Assembly (NCBI GenBank): GCA_000980375.1
Contig: LARD01000011.1
Span: 1 to 25,334 of the forward strand
Length of the DNA stretch: 25,334 nucleotides
Direction of reading: 5' to 3'
Origin: Clostridium sp. K4410.MGS-306
GTDB lineage: Bacteria; Cyanobacteriota; Vampirovibrionia; Gastranaerophilales; Gastranaerophilaceae
Shown: in pieces, positions 1 through 8,007 of the stretch
Layout of the letters: every line of letters begins with the position of its first letter
Position numbering within the stretch: the first letter of the stretch is position 1
Translations under genes and position numbers: made by a program
The notes under the pieces: generated by a model
Told to the model about the DNA's origin: nothing
Databases searched by the model: none
What the model saw: the letters and a program-made list of their open reading frames with translations, nothing else

Positions 1-1177
1 CAACTTCTGCTTTGATATCTGTTAAGTTGCCGTTAATCTGATTCAAGATATCTGCAATTTTATCAAATCCTTCTTCATAATCCATTTGACCGTTTGTAAT
101 TTTTTCAGAAATTTCAGCTAAGAATTTGAGGATTGCACCGTTGTTTTCGTTGTTGTCATCAATTGATCTGTTCATCAAATCAATCATCTGCTGCATCATT
201 TCTTTATCTTGAAGCTTACCTTCCTTATGATCATTGATGAGCTGTTGCATAAGGTCAGAAAGTTTTTCGCCATTAACAGTCATATTTCCTTCGATATTAC
301 TTACAGCTGCTTCAATTTTACCGAGTTTTTGGTCAATGCTTTCTAACAATTTGATGATAGCATCCAATTTTGCTGAATCAGCTTGGCCGCTTTGTTGAAT
401 TTGTTTGATTTGAGCCAAGATATCAGAGCTGATTTCGTTGCTGGAAAGCAATGTATTGAGAATTTTATTCATCAATTCTGTATGATCTTTATCGTTGTTT
501 TTGAAATCATTCATATCGTTTTTGTAATCGTTATAGAAGTTTTTGATAACATCTGCTAGATCACTGTTTGAACCTTGTAATGTTTCAATCAAGCCAAAGA
601 TATTAGTTAACCATTTGTTTTGTTCAGTGTTCAAATCGATTAATTGCTGCAATTTATCTGAATCAGAACCTTGACCTGCAATAATAATATCGATTTTATT
701 TAACAATTCCTGATCGTTTTTATTGGATTCTTCCATCAAAGCAGAAATTTTCAAAACAGCAGAAGCAATTTGGCTTACATCAGAACCAATACTTGTAAGG
801 ATTGATGTAATTTCCTGGTTCTGTTTCATGATATCTTGTAAAAGTTTAATCATATCAGCGTTTTGAGTATTGTTATTTTGTAACAATTCCATCACTTGCT
901 GCATGTATTTATTTGTTTCATTCTGAGCTTTTAACATTTCTTGTAAAAGTTTCATCATTTCATCTGTGTTAACAGTTACATCTGTATCTTGTTGAACACA
1001 GCTTGCCAGAGAACCTGTCATCAATAATGCGGCTGCCAAATATGGTGCAATACCTTTTAACGAAGCTCTATCATTTTTTGATAATTGTTCAGGGATTTGA
1101 ACATTTTTGTTTTCATTTTCTTTTTTGTTTGCTCTTTTAAAGAGACCTTTTCCAAAACTGATGCTGTCAATAGCCAT
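1..1177 (-). CDS. Coiled-coil lipoprotein, C-terminus off the left edge
   Basis: An open frame on the minus strand runs from ATG at 1177 off the left edge with no stop, giving 392 visible codons. AAGGAG precedes the ATG by about ten bases. Residues 1-41 are polar and basic and include SFGKG at 7-11. Residues 43-59 are hydrophobic and end in a lipobox-like LASC with Cys60, so export and lipidation by signal peptidase II is plausible. The 41-residue lead-in is far longer than a normal lipoprotein n-region. The rest is rich in Gln, Asn, Asp, Lys, Ile and Leu with heptad-like spacing (repeated LLQ, MMQQ, IIKLLE), suggesting a long coiled coil at the envelope. I recognise no catalytic motif and no family. 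The mature role is unknown; an envelope spacer or scaffold is one possibility. Confidence 0.8.
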   Translation of the reverse strand, partial: MAIDSISFGKGLFKRANKKENENKNVQIPEQLSKNDRASLKGIAPYLAAALLMTGSLASCVQQDTDVTVNTDEMMKLLQEMLKAQNETNKYMQQVMELLQNNNTQNADMIKLLQDIMKQNQEITSILTSIGSDVSQIASAVLKISALMEESNKNDQELLNKIDIIIAGQGSDSDKLQQLIDLNTEQNKWLTNIFGLIETLQGSNSDLADVIKNFYNDYKNDMNDFKNNDKDHTELMNKILNTLLSSNEISSDILAQIKQIQQSGQADSAKLDAIIKLLESIDQKLGKIEAAVSNIEGNMTVNGEKLSDLMQQLINDHKEGKLQDKEMMQQMIDLMNRSIDDNNENNGAILKFLAEISEKITNGQMDYEEGFDKIADILNQINGNLTDIKAEV

Positions 1178-1282
1178 TTTATACCTACTCCTTTTGTTAA
1201 ATTGTTATTAATTGTTGTGGCAAATAAAATAATACTCCTGAAAAATAAAAATTGCGCATGTTTTTTTTAATGTTAAAAAAAG

Positions 1283-1315
1283 TTTACAATTGCGGTTCGA
1301 AATTTACTCTATAAT
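1283..1315 (+). promoter_or_regulatory. Candidate rfbFGH promoter
   Basis: A perfect TATAAT lies at 1310-1315, about 28 bases before the rfbF ATG. The best -35 match, TTTACA at 1283-1288, is 21 bp away, longer than the usual 17, so the -35 assignment is weak. Transcription would start near 1322 and leave a leader of about 22 bases that includes the GGAG at 1334-1337. Confidence 0.5.
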
Positions 1316-1343
1316 GGAATATATTTATTTAACGGAGATATCT

Positions 1344-2117
1344 ATGAAGGTTGTAATTTTAGCGGGAGGCCTCGGTACCCGTCTCAGTGAAGAGACAGAG
1401 CTCAAGCCTAAACCAATGGTTGAGATAGGCGGTTATCCAATATTGTGGCATATTATGAAAATATATTCACATTACGGATTCAACGATTTTGTTATCTTAA
1501 CAGGTTATAAGTCCCATGTTATAAAAGAGTATTTTATAAACTATTACAATCGATATTCTGATATCACCGTGGATATGAATTATAACACAGTAGAGGTTCA
1601 TAAAACAAGAAATGAGCCCTGGCGTGTTACAATGCTTTATACAGGGCAGAATACTCAGACCGGCGGAAGGATAAAAAAAGCACAAAACTATATAGGTAAT
1701 GAGCCGTTTTTGTTAACATACGGTGATGGTGTTTGTAATGTGAATATAAATGACCTTGTTGATTCACATAAAAAATCTTCAAAAATTGCAACAATGACAG
1801 CTGTACAGCTTTCCGGCAGATTTGGGGCTCTTGTTATTAAAGACGACAATATGATTACCTCCTTTATGGAAAAACCAAAAGGAGAAGAATCCTGGATTAA
1901 CGGAGGATTCTTTGTGTGTAATCCTGAAATTTTTGACTATATACCGGATGATGATAATTGCATTTTTGAACGTTCTCCTCTGGAAAATCTTGCAAGAGAT
2001 AATCAGCTTAATGCTTTCAAACACAATGGCTTCTGGCATGCTATGGATAATTTGAGGGATAAAAATGAGCTTACTCAAATGTGGACTTCTCAAAATGCTC
2101 CTTGGAAGGTCTGGTAA
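1344..2117 (+). CDS. rfbF: Glucose-1-phosphate cytidylyltransferase
   Basis: Makes CDP-glucose from CTP and alpha-D-glucose-1-phosphate, the entry step to CDP-linked 3,6-dideoxyhexoses, in the cytosol. The 257-residue product is the usual family length. The nucleotidyltransferase signature LAGGLGTRLSEET lies at residues 6-18, followed by KPKPM at 21-25. YGDGV near residue 130 supplies the metal-binding Asp. An in-frame TTG lies upstream at 1290, but the ATG at 1344 is preferred because GGAG (1334-1337) sits before it and the protein then begins at the conserved MKVVILAGG. It opens a three-gene operon and its stop overlaps the rfbG start (TAATG). Confidence 0.95.
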   Translation: MKVVILAGGLGTRLSEETELKPKPMVEIGGYPILWHIMKIYSHYGFNDFVILTGYKSHVIKEYFINYYNRYSDITVDMNYNTVEVHKTRNEPWRVTMLYTGQNTQTGGRIKKAQNYIGNEPFLLTYGDGVCNVNINDLVDSHKKSSKIATMTAVQLSGRFGALVIKDDNMITSFMEKPKGEESWINGGFFVCNPEIFDYIPDDDNCIFERSPLENLARDNQLNAFKHNGFWHAMDNLRDKNELTQMWTSQNAPWKVW

Positions 2118-3175
2118 TGTTTGAATTTTATAAGGATAAAAAAGTATTTGTTACCGGCCATACAGGATTTAAAGGTTCCTGGCTTTGTACATGGCTTTTA
2201 AAATGCAAAGCAAATGTTGCAGGGTTTGCACTTGCCCCTGATACAGAGCCGTCTTTGTTTAACATTCTTAATTTAGAAAATAAAATGCACAGCTTCACCG
2301 GTGATATAACAAATACTGTTGAGCTTGAAGAGGCAATGTGCTCTTTTGCTCCTGAAATTGTTTTTCATCTTGCAGCGCAACCTCTTGTCAGAAGGTCTTA
2401 TTTTGAACCCGTTTTAACTTATCAAACAAATGTAATGGGCACATTAAACGTACTAGAAGCGGCAAAAAAATGCAAAACAGTTAAAGCTTTTGTGAATGTA
2501 ACAACTGATAAGTGCTACGAAAACAAAGAAACACATCAGGCTTATAAAGAATCAGACCCATTGGGCGGATATGACATGTATTCATCTTCAAAAGCGTGTG
2601 TGGAGATTTTGTCATCCTCATACAGGAGAAGCTTTTTGCAAGGAGACACGGATTTTGCTATGGCTACAGCAAGGGCCGGTAATGTCATAGGCGGGGGGGA
2701 CTGGGCACAAGACAGAATTATCCCTGATTGTATCAATGCACTAAAAAACGCACAGGAAATTGAAATTCGAAACCCTGATGCAGTGAGACCATGGCAGCAC
2801 GTGCTGGAACCTTTGGCAGGATATCTTAATCTTGCTAAAAAGTTGTATTTTAATGGCAAAGAGTATGCTGATGCATACAATTTTGGCCCAGATAAAAACT
2901 CTGTTCTGACTGTGGCTGAGCTTGTACAAAAAGTTATAGATATCTGGGGGACAGGCAGTTTTAGAATCAATAAAAAAGATAACTTGCATGAGGCAACACT
3001 GCTTATGCTGGACAACAGTAAAGCACGTGCTCAACTGCACTGGCAGCCTGTATTTACGGCTGATGAGGCTGTTTCTAAAACTGTGAGATGGTACAAGCAT
3101 TTTTATGAAAATCATAATATATTTGATTTTACAGTTGCTCAAATACAAGACTATGAAAAGACTGTGAGAGGATAA
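2117..3175 (+). CDS. rfbG: CDP-glucose 4,6-dehydratase
   Basis: NAD-dependent short-chain dehydrogenase/reductase that converts CDP-glucose to CDP-4-keto-6-deoxyglucose, the second step after RfbF. The product has 352 residues, close to family length. The Rossmann motif VTGHTGFKG is at residues 12-20. The active-site TTDK is at 129-132 and the catalytic Tyr155-xxx-Lys159 lies in YSSSK. The ATG at 2117 is chosen over an in-frame upstream start at 2081 because it forms a one-base overlap with the rfbF stop (TAATG), has GGAAGG at 2104-2109, and starts the conserved region directly. Translation is probably coupled to rfbF. rfbH follows after three bases. Confidence 0.95.
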   Translation: MFEFYKDKKVFVTGHTGFKGSWLCTWLLKCKANVAGFALAPDTEPSLFNILNLENKMHSFTGDITNTVELEEAMCSFAPEIVFHLAAQPLVRRSYFEPVLTYQTNVMGTLNVLEAAKKCKTVKAFVNVTTDKCYENKETHQAYKESDPLGGYDMYSSSKACVEILSSSYRRSFLQGDTDFAMATARAGNVIGGGDWAQDRIIPDCINALKNAQEIEIRNPDAVRPWQHVLEPLAGYLNLAKKLYFNGKEYADAYNFGPDKNSVLTVAELVQKVIDIWGTGSFRINKKDNLHEATLLMLDNSKARAQLHWQPVFTADEAVSKTVRWYKHFYENHNIFDFTVAQIQDYEKTVRG

Positions 3176-3178
3176 GCC

Positions 3179-4528
3179 ATGGAAAAACTTCTCCGAAACT
3201 TTGTAAAAGCATCAGCAAAGCTTTATTACAATACAATTTTGAATAAAAAAAGAAACTTTAAATATATTCCGGCGTCAGGCAAACTGCTTGGCTTTGAAGA
3301 AATGGCAAACATGATAGACGCAACTCTTGATATGTGGCTTACTGCAGGCCGTTTCAATGATACTTTTGAAACAGAATTTGCAAAGTATCTCGGTGTAAAA
3401 TATGCTCTGACAACAAATTCCGGCTCAAGCGCAAACCTCCTTGCCATCAGTGCTTTAACCTCACATAAGCTGGGCGAAAGAAGGCTTAAAAAAGGTGATG
3501 AAGTAATTACTGTTGCCGCAGGATTCCCCACGACTGTTAATCCTATTGTTCAAAACGGCCTGGTGCCTGTGTTTGTGGATTGTGAAATCGATACTTATAA
3601 TATTGATGTTACAAAAATAGAACAGGCTGTGTCTGATAAAACCCGTGCAATTTTTATTGCTCATACACTGGGCAATCCGTTTGAACTTAATAAAATAAAA
3701 GAAAGCGCTGATAAATACGGCCTGTGGATAATAGAAGACAGCTGTGATGCACTGGGCGCAGAATATGAGGGCCAAAAGGCCGGCACAATCGGCCATATCG
3801 GAACATACAGCTTTTATCCGGCGCATCACATAACAATGGGTGAAGGCGGAGCTGTTGTGACAAATGATAAAGAGCTTTACAGAATTTTAATGTCTTTTCG
3901 TGATTGGGGCAGAGATTGTTTTTGCAAACCCGGTAAAGATGATACTTGCAAAAGACGTTTTCAAATGCAGCTCGGTAATTTGCCCTATGGATATGACCAC
4001 AAATATACATATTCTCATACGGGATATAATCTTAAAATTACCGACTGGCAGGCGGCATGCGGTGTTGCACAGCTGCGCAAGCTTCCGGATTTTCTTAAAA
4101 AAAGGAGTGAAAATGCTCTTTATATGAATCAAAAACTCAATGACCTGTCAAAATATCTTATACTACCGCAGGTTAATGGCAATGTTAAGCCTTCGTGGTT
4201 CGGGTATTTAATTTCCGTAAAACCGGAGGCACCTTTTACTAAACAGGCTCTTGTCGAATATCTTGAAAAAAACGGGGTGGGAACGCGTCAGTTATTTGCA
4301 GGTAATATTCTTCGTCAGCCCATGTTTGTGGAATCAGAGATACCTATGAGGATAGGCAATTCTGATTTGATATTCTCAAAAGAGCTGAATGATGATTATT
4401 ACAGACTTTTGCCAAACACAGAATTTATTATGAATAATACCTTCTGGGTTGGGATTTTCCCTGCGCTTGGAAAAAAAGAGCTTGATAAAACCTGTGATTT
4501 AATCCACAAGTTTATTTCACAGCAATAA
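3179..4528 (+). CDS. rfbH: CDP-4-keto-6-deoxyglucose 3-dehydrase (PMP and iron-sulfur enzyme)
   Basis: E1-type dehydrase that removes the C3 hydroxyl of CDP-4-keto-6-deoxyglucose using PMP and a [2Fe-2S] cluster. The product has 449 residues in the aminotransferase fold (DegT/DnrJ/EryC1-like). The lysine that would bind PLP is replaced by histidine in the conserved SFYPAHHITMGEGG (His217), the hallmark of this group. The cluster ligands are Cys189, Cys247, Cys249 and Cys257, matching C-x57-C-x-C-x7-C exactly. GAGAGG at 3166-3171 is the ribosome binding site. The partner reductase (E3, DdhD/AscD type) that completes the C3 deoxygenation is absent from the window. The 3' end overlaps that of convergent ridA by 17 bp. 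Confidence 0.95.
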   Translation: MEKLLRNFVKASAKLYYNTILNKKRNFKYIPASGKLLGFEEMANMIDATLDMWLTAGRFNDTFETEFAKYLGVKYALTTNSGSSANLLAISALTSHKLGERRLKKGDEVITVAAGFPTTVNPIVQNGLVPVFVDCEIDTYNIDVTKIEQAVSDKTRAIFIAHTLGNPFELNKIKESADKYGLWIIEDSCDALGAEYEGQKAGTIGHIGTYSFYPAHHITMGEGGAVVTNDKELYRILMSFRDWGRDCFCKPGKDDTCKRRFQMQLGNLPYGYDHKYTYSHTGYNLKITDWQAACGVAQLRKLPDFLKKRSENALYMNQKLNDLSKYLILPQVNGNVKPSWFGYLISVKPEAPFTKQALVEYLEKNGVGTRQLFAGNILRQPMFVESEIPMRIGNSDLIFSKELNDDYYRLLPNTEFIMNNTFWVGIFPALGKKELDKTCDLIHKFISQQ

Positions 4529-4886
4529 CTTCAATTTCTACAAGTCCGTTTTTGGGAAGCTCTTTTACTGCAACACAGGAGCGGGCCGGCTTTGATGTGA
4601 AATAGTTTGCATATACTTCGTTAAATTTTGTGAAATCTGCCATATGAGCAAGAAAACAAGTGGTCTTAACTACATCATCAAAAGAATAACCGGCCTGTTT
4701 AAGTACTTCTTTTATATTTTCACAGCATTTTTGTGTCTGCTCTTCTATTGTTCCGTTTAAAAATTCACCAGACGCAGCATCCAGAGCAATTTGTCCTGAG
4801 CAATATAAAGTGTTTCCTGCAAGAATTGCCTGAGAATACGGGCCTATAGGTGCTGGAGCCGATTGTGTTAATATAACTTTTTTCAT
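4512..4886 (-). CDS. ridA: Enamine/imine deaminase, RidA family
   Basis: RidA hydrolyses reactive 2-aminoacrylate and 2-aminocrotonate (enamine/imine) released by PLP dehydratases to pyruvate or 2-ketobutyrate plus ammonia, protecting PLP enzymes. At 124 residues it has family length. It shows PIGPYSQA (13-20), YCSGQIALD (28-36), the catalytic Arg102 in PARSCVAV and a C-terminal VEIEVIAV. The start lies three bases after the threonine deaminase stop, with AAAGG inside the end of that gene, so the two form one operon. This is a functionally direct pairing, because the upstream enzyme makes the RidA substrate. Confidence 0.95.
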   Translation of the reverse strand: MKKVILTQSAPAPIGPYSQAILAGNTLYCSGQIALDAASGEFLNGTIEEQTQKCCENIKEVLKQAGYSFDDVVKTTCFLAHMADFTKFNEVYANYFTSKPARSCVAVKELPKNGLVEIEVIAVK

Positions 4887-4889
4887 AAT

Positions 4890-6092
4890 TTACCTTTCAT
4901 CAGTAAGTTTGTATCCCGCATCGCATAATGCGTGTTTTATTTCGCAAAGGTGACGCAGGTTGCGTGTTTCCATTGTTACTTTTAAATAACAGTCGTTTAT
5001 GTCTGTATCTTCGCCGCCTTGGTTATGTAATACACGGATTACATTTGCTCCGCGGTCTGCGATGATTCTCGATACCTCTTTTAATTGTCCGGGTTTATCC
5101 AGCATTTCAATTGTCAGGTCTGCAATTCTGCCTGCTTTTAACAAACCTCTGTTTATTACACGAGAAAGAATATTTACATCAATATTCCCGCCGGACACTA
5201 TGCATACAGTCTTTTTGCCGTTAATCGGAAGCTTTTTAAACATTGCAGCAGCAACACTCAAAGCGCCTGCGCCTTCTGCAACAAGTTTTTGTCTTTCCAT
5301 CAGTGTAAGCACTGCTGTTGCTATTTCATCATCTGTAACAGTAACAATTTCGTCTACGTATTTTTCACACAGTGCAAATGTATTTTCTCCCGGCATTTTT
5401 ACTGCTGTGCCATCTGCAAAAGTATGAACAGAGGGAAGTTCTGTGCGTTTGTGCAGCTCCATAGAATGGTACATGCTTCCTGCACCTGCTGCCTGTACGC
5501 CGTATACTTTGCAGTCGGGTTTTAACATTTTTATTGTATAAGCAATTCCTGAGATTAAACCACCGCCGCCAATTGGTACTATTATCGCTTCAACTTCAGG
5601 CAGCTGTTCCAGAATCTCTAGTGCGATAGTGCCCTGACCGGCAATGACTTCTATGTCATCAAACGGATGGATAAACTCTGCGCCTGTTTCTTTTTGGAAT
5701 TTTACCGCTTCGTTATATGCGTCATCATAAACACCGTCAACAAGTCGAATGTGGGCACCGTAGCTTTTTGTCGCTTCTATTTTTGAAATAGGTGCTGTAC
5801 TGGGTATGAATATAGTTGATTCTATGCCGCTTTTTTGAGCGGACAGCGCAACTCCCTGTGCATGGTTGCCTGCCGAACAAGCAATAATTCCGCGTTTTTT
5901 TTGTTCAGCAGAGAGCTGTGCTATTTTTGCGTATGCGCCTCTTACCTTAAAAGAACCTGTTTTTTGGAGGTTTTCAGACTTAAGGTATATATCTGCATTT
6001 TTAGATAATGCGGTTGCATATATAAGGTCTGTTTTTCTTACAACATCTTTTAATAACAGTTCGGCTTTTTTTACCTTGTCTATTGTCAGCAT
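4890..6092 (-). CDS. ilvA: Threonine ammonia-lyase with C-terminal ACT domain
   Basis: PLP enzyme that deaminates L-threonine to 2-ketobutyrate and ammonia, feeding isoleucine synthesis or propionate-type fermentation. The 400 residues have a fold-type II catalytic domain (about 1-320) with PLP Lys49 in KTGSFKVRGA, the SAGNHAQG loop and the phosphate-binding PIGGGGL. One ACT domain (about 325-400, from RIADLTIEMLDKPGQ) suggests amino-acid or nucleotide allostery. This single-ACT form is the TdcB/IlvA type of about 400 residues, so the symbol could equally be tdcB. GGAG sits six bases before the ATG. An inverted repeat and a TATAAT lie just upstream, and ridA is downstream in the same operon. 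Confidence 0.93.
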   Translation of the reverse strand: MLTIDKVKKAELLLKDVVRKTDLIYATALSKNADIYLKSENLQKTGSFKVRGAYAKIAQLSAEQKKRGIIACSAGNHAQGVALSAQKSGIESTIFIPSTAPISKIEATKSYGAHIRLVDGVYDDAYNEAVKFQKETGAEFIHPFDDIEVIAGQGTIALEILEQLPEVEAIIVPIGGGGLISGIAYTIKMLKPDCKVYGVQAAGAGSMYHSMELHKRTELPSVHTFADGTAVKMPGENTFALCEKYVDEIVTVTDDEIATAVLTLMERQKLVAEGAGALSVAAAMFKKLPINGKKTVCIVSGGNIDVNILSRVINRGLLKAGRIADLTIEMLDKPGQLKEVSRIIADRGANVIRVLHNQGGEDTDINDCYLKVTMETRNLRHLCEIKHALCDAGYKLTDER

Positions 6093-6100
6093 CTTAAACT

Positions 6101-6145
6101 CCGTCTTAATTATATAGTATTTTTAATATATCAATTTTAAGACGG
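6101..6145 (-). promoter_or_regulatory. ilvA-ridA promoter inside a 9-bp inverted repeat
   Basis: A minus-strand TATAAT (6114-6109) predicts a start about ten bases before the ilvA ATG, with GGAG just inside the transcript. No good -35 is visible at normal spacing. CCGTCTTAA (6101-6109) and TTAAGACGG (6137-6145) form a perfect 9-bp inverted repeat around it. One arm contains the stop of the preceding HD gene and the other abuts the ilvA Shine-Dalgarno. It could be an operator, or a hairpin in read-through mRNA. Confidence 0.4.
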
Positions 6146-7504
6146 GTTTGCAAAGAAATTATAAGTTTTCAGTGCATATTTGTCTGTCATACCGGAAATG
6201 TAATCTATAATAGCCTGTTTATAGTCATTGTAGTCCGTCATGTCATACACTGCTGTATTTTTGTAATTCCGTGGTTTTGATTGGTTATTGGTATATTTTT
6301 CTATCCATTTACTGAAATTATTTGTATAAGGGTTAGTTGCCTTTTGTAAAAAGCTCAAGGTGTCATTTTTTCTGTACATTAATGCATAGTTGTCAAAAAT
6401 AGTTTTCAAAACTTTGTCACATTGCTGTTGTGAAATCTTTTTTGCATCTTTTGCAAGATAAATATTCTTGTAGTTGTAATTTTTTATGTCATTCATAAGG
6501 TTAAACACGGGTTTTGAAAAACCTATGCCTTTTTGAGGTGAAGAGTTTTTTACAAGGTCTGTCACAAAAATACTCATTAGTGTTGTATTGTTAACCTCTG
6601 CATCAAAATCAGGTATGTGCTTTTTCAAAATCTCTTTCAGCTCCTGGTGATTTTTTTTATTTAAAACCCCTATTTTTGATGCATCTTCAATATCTCTGCC
6701 AAGATATGCAATTTTGTCTGCAATTTTAACTACAATGCCTTCCCACGTAAAAGGCTGTACCTGACCGGCTTTTTGTATATCATACAGATTTATGTAGTCT
6801 TTTCGGGGCTTAATAAAATTTTCATCAACCTCTCCGCAATGATTAATTATACCGTCTCTTACAGCATATGTGAGACCCAGGTTATTTTCCTGACCTTTGC
6901 TGTTTTGAAGTGTGAGAAATTTGTCTGCCATTCTCAAGCTGTTTTTTTCGTGCCAGAAGGGTTGCAGTCTGTGAGTGAGTGCTATTTTGTTCAGCGATTT
7001 TTCCCCGTCATGTCCGAACGGTGCATGACCAATATCGTGGCCAAGGGCTATTGCTTCTGCCAGTTCTTCATTGAGTCCCAGTTTTTTGCTTATGTTATGT
7101 GCTATATCTGTAACCTGAAAAACATGAGAGCTCCTTGTTGATATCATGTCATTGTCCGGAGAAGGGAAGACCTGTGTTTTAAAACGCAGCCTGTCAAAAC
7201 CTTCTGAATGCATGATACGGTTTCTGTCACGTTCAAACTCTGTTCTTATTTCGTATTTTTTCTGCTCAACAGGCGTATATCTTTCTATTGCTTTAAGCCA
7301 ATTTGGATTTTCTTTTGTCATTGCTTCGGTGCTGAATTTTTTTGTATCAGAACCTTCTACCCCTTTGAATGAAGGCACAAATATATCGGCATCGAGCCTG
7401 TTTGAGATTAATGAATTTGGCGAAAAATTGTTATAAATAGTCTTTTTTTCAATACTTTTTTGCGTATTGACAACAGCTCTGTTTTGTAAAATCGCTAAAA
7501 TCAT
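6137..7504 (-). CDS. dGTPase-like HD-domain phosphohydrolase with N-terminal tag
   Basis: Resembles the Dgt/dGTPase family of HD hydrolases that split dNTPs into deoxynucleoside and triphosphate. The HD metal ligands are His127 (RSSH), His156-Asp157 (LGHDIGHAPFGHDGE) and Asp263 (KIADKIAYLGRDIED). EFERDRNRIMHSEGFDRLRFKTQVF at 89-113 is the typical dGTPase N-terminal block. About 60 residues precede the family start and contain VPSFKG at 43-48, shared with the exonuclease at 10002. The C-terminal 160 residues are less conserved. No Shine-Dalgarno precedes the ATG; instead a promoter places transcription at the ATG itself. Substrate is uncertain: dNTP hydrolysis is family knowledge, and the tag's role is unknown. 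Confidence 0.88.
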   Translation of the reverse strand: MILAILQNRAVVNTQKSIEKKTIYNNFSPNSLISNRLDADIFVPSFKGVEGSDTKKFSTEAMTKENPNWLKAIERYTPVEQKKYEIRTEFERDRNRIMHSEGFDRLRFKTQVFPSPDNDMISTRSSHVFQVTDIAHNISKKLGLNEELAEAIALGHDIGHAPFGHDGEKSLNKIALTHRLQPFWHEKNSLRMADKFLTLQNSKGQENNLGLTYAVRDGIINHCGEVDENFIKPRKDYINLYDIQKAGQVQPFTWEGIVVKIADKIAYLGRDIEDASKIGVLNKKNHQELKEILKKHIPDFDAEVNNTTLMSIFVTDLVKNSSPQKGIGFSKPVFNLMNDIKNYNYKNIYLAKDAKKISQQQCDKVLKTIFDNYALMYRKNDTLSFLQKATNPYTNNFSKWIEKYTNNQSKPRNYKNTAVYDMTDYNDYKQAIIDYISGMTDKYALKTYNFFANPS

Positions 7505-7510
7505 GATTTA

Positions 7511-7539
7511 TTTATAGCATTTTTCGCAGAGTTATTCAA
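7511..7539 (-). promoter_or_regulatory. Leaderless-type promoter for the HD gene
   Basis: On the minus strand TTGAAT (7539-7534), a 17-bp spacer and TGC-TATAAA (the hexamer at 7516-7511) are followed by six bases and then the ATG at 7504. This extended -10 with a good -35 predicts a start at the A of ATG. The -35 overlaps the stop codon of the upstream membrane-protein gene. Confidence 0.6.
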
Positions 7540-7843
7540 CTTCATCAATTATTGCGTCATCCTCTAGCGGAGTTTTTTGCTCAACAGGTGCCGGATTGTT
7601 TCGGTATTTGTACCACAGAATCATATCGGTTAGCAAAAAAGCCATGTTTGCAAGATAAAGCCACAAAACCCAATCAAGAGAATACAGTAACTTATGAGTA
7701 ACTCCACAAATATAGCCGAGCATTATAAGCATTGAAAAATGTATACTTTTACCGTGTACGCATTTGCATTTATATGTCTTATAGGCTGCTATCGGCCAGC
7801 TTGCTCCAAAACAGACCATCATTCCCGCTTCAAAAATACTCAT
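7532..7843 (-). CDS. Small three-helix membrane protein (PQ-loop/SemiSWEET-like size)
   Basis: A 103-residue protein with three hydrophobic segments at about residues 3-21, 33-54 and 57-79, and a charged acidic tail ending IIDEVE. The pattern FGASWPIAAYKTYK after helix 1, with a Trp-Pro pair and three helices, recalls PQ-loop/SemiSWEET half-transporters. I make that link from shape only and a generic membrane protein is equally possible. The ATG at 7843 is chosen over an upstream in-frame start at 7873 because AAAGGA lies seven bases before it and the protein then begins at the first helix. The HD gene follows 27 bases later but seems to have its own promoter. The gene is divergent from the PLD gene. 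Confidence 0.75.
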   Translation of the reverse strand: MSIFEAGMMVCFGASWPIAAYKTYKCKCVHGKSIHFSMLIMLGYICGVTHKLLYSLDWVLWLYLANMAFLLTDMILWYKYRNNPAPVEQKTPLEDDAIIDEVE

Positions 7844-7947
7844 TTGATTTTCCTTTAAGTGTAATTTCAACACTAATATTATTGCTCTATATTTTTATTT
7901 GTAAAGAGTCCAGCCTAATTTAAATGTAATGTTTTTGTAATGAAGTA

Positions 7948-7976
7948 TTGCACAACACTGCACAAATCTTCATAAT
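7948..7976 (+). promoter_or_regulatory. Promoter of the PLD-exonuclease operon with tandem heptamer
   Basis: TTGCAC (7948-7953), a 17-bp spacer and CATAAT (7971-7976) put the start near 7983, about 25 bases before the ATG at 8008. TGCACAA occurs twice (7949-7955 and 7959-7965) exactly ten bases apart and overlapping the -35, which looks like a helically phased protein-binding site. The same hexamers at the same spacing precede glnA. Confidence 0.6.
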
Positions 7977-8007
7977 AGAACCATAGCAGAACGTAAGGTC
8001 TAAACGT

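Noticed and set aside
1085..1270. Short plus-strand frame near the left edge
   Set aside because: It is antisense to the lipoprotein start and is Phe-rich noise; the minus-strand frame with a lipobox and ribosome site explains the region.
2542..3015. 157-residue open frame on the minus strand inside rfbG
   Set aside because: It is fully antisense to a well-conserved gene, has no ribosome site and its composition follows the opposite strand's codons.
4999..5427. 142-residue plus-strand frame over ilvA
   Set aside because: It mirrors the ACT and catalytic regions of ilvA. It is low-complexity Ser/Ile/Phe sequence typical of antisense frames.
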